Of a stretch of 64,000 nucleotides of DNA, positions 63,644-64,000 are shown piece after piece; position 1 is the first letter of the stretch; every line of letters begins with the position of its first letter. Where the stretch lies: NCBI GenBank assembly GCA_036378435.1, contig DASUWK010000007.1:50767-114766 (forward strand). The letters are read 5' to 3'. The position numbers and the translations under genes are program-made. The notes beneath the pieces were generated by a model. That model was given only the letters and a program-made list of their open reading frames with translations. It was not told the origin of the DNA and searched no databases. This DNA comes from DASUWK01 sp036378435. Its GTDB lineage: Bacteria; Chloroflexota; Dormibacteria; Dormibacterales; Dormibacteraceae.

Positions 63644-64000
63644 TCCTCGACCTCCGATCCGTTCAGCCGGGCGTTTCGCAACCGGTCGAGGTCAGAGGTG
63701 AACGTGACGTGGTGCGGCAGCTTCAGGTGCTCGACGAAGCCGGTCGCCTCCTGCCCGTCGAGGGCGATGCTCAAGAATTCGGCGTCCTCTGAGGGGGCCT
63801 TGGCCCGACCGGAGTTGCCGGTGGCGCGGGCGGTGTTGGCGTCCAGCAGGGCGGCCGAGATTGCCCTGCGCTCGAGGCGGCCGACGGTGGCCCCCAGGCC
63901 CAGGGTCAGGCGAGGGTCGGGCACACCGCCATGCATGCGGTAGAGCACGATCTCGGCGGTCGTCACCGGCACCTCGCCGACGGCCACCGGCTCGCCTTCA
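63640..64000 (-). CDS. phnI: C-P lyase core complex subunit PhnI, C-terminal part
   Basis: The C-terminal ~119 residues of PhnI; the gene continues past the right edge. Visible segments are EGEPVAVGEVPVTTAEIVLYR, LTLGLGATVGRLERRAISAALLD, SEDAEFLSIALDGQEATGFVEHLKLPHHVTFTSDLDRLR. PhnI, with PhnG, H and L, makes ribose 1-phosphonate triphosphate from ATP and phosphonate. The HLKLPHHVTF motif is the PhnI hallmark. phnG and phnH are expected beyond the edge. Confidence 0.9.
   Translation of the reverse strand, partial: EGEPVAVGEVPVTTAEIVLYRMHGGVPDPRLTLGLGATVGRLERRAISAALLDANTARATGNSGRAKAPSEDAEFLSIALDGQEATGFVEHLKLPHHVTFTSDLDRLRNARLNGSEVEE

Noticed and set aside
1..64000. Mobile elements, tRNA or rRNA genes
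   Set aside because: No transposase, integrase, terminal repeats, cloverleaf or rRNA-like sequence was recognised, though a covariance-model scan was not possible.

Overview
The window is a 64 kb piece of a GC-rich (roughly 70 %) bacterial chromosome with tightly packed genes on both strands. I see no rRNA, tRNA, CRISPR array, transposase or phage gene. Many genes carry a TANNNT hexamer exactly 6-7 bases before a GTG/ATG and no Shine-Dalgarno, which points to frequent leaderless transcription. This, the GC content, the many secreted beta-propeller proteins and the c-di-GMP and histidine-kinase genes suggest a soil-type Chloroflexota, Dormibacterota or deep actinobacterial relative. That placement is inference; no marker gene here settles it.

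Layout: 1-5.6 kb holds DNA repair (tag), an MBL hydrolase, two ArsR regulators with candidate palindromic operators and an M19 dipeptidase. 5.7-9.6 kb has an EAL protein, a nitronate monooxygenase beside an NrtS-like membrane protein, and a secreted PNGase A homologue. 9.6-12.9 kb has further secreted proteins (YHYH, CAP with WGG repeats) and a squalene-cyclase-fold protein. 13-18.6 kb is a four-gene phosphorelay operon (7TM kinase, Rcp1-like regulator, REC-GAF kinase, REC-GGDEF-EAL). 18.7-29.9 kb is catabolic: two acyl-CoA synthetases, a three-subunit molybdenum hydroxylase, a barbiturase-type ring-opening amidohydrolase, an amidase and a proline-racemase-family protein. Together these can be read as an oxidative uracil/thymine pathway (uracil, barbiturate, ureidomalonate, malonate, malonyl-CoA). 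29.9-35.8 kb holds HD-GYP, Crp/Fnr, a helix-turn-helix/inositol-3-phosphate synthase fusion with its own candidate operator, an SQR-like flavoprotein and two paralogous small proteins. 36-48.3 kb holds an ATPase-TPR-EAL fusion, a BNR protein, an NTF2-FHA protein with a Ser/Thr kinase, an aminotransferase and a membrane GGDEF-EAL protein. 48.5-58.5 kb holds secreted propeller proteins, a DUF899-YciI-VOC operon divergent from an ArsR-SRPBCC fusion, a probable selenoprotein, IF-1 and a YncE/phosphoesterase. 58.5-64 kb is the distal part of a C-P lyase operon (phnI-J-K-L-M), a PhnZ-like HD protein and a GNAT-inositol-monophosphatase fusion, all joined by 4-base stop/start overlaps.

The most striking item is at 53839-54888. 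One reading frame is interrupted only by a TGA (54172-54174), exactly where thioredoxin-like relatives have the active-site Cys. The motif reads WAPW-U-GC, and a plausible bacterial SECIS hairpin lies 14 bases downstream. Next in interest are the pyrimidine cluster, the DNA-binding-domain/inositol-phosphate-synthase fusion, and the acetyltransferase-phosphatase fusion in the C-P lyase operon.
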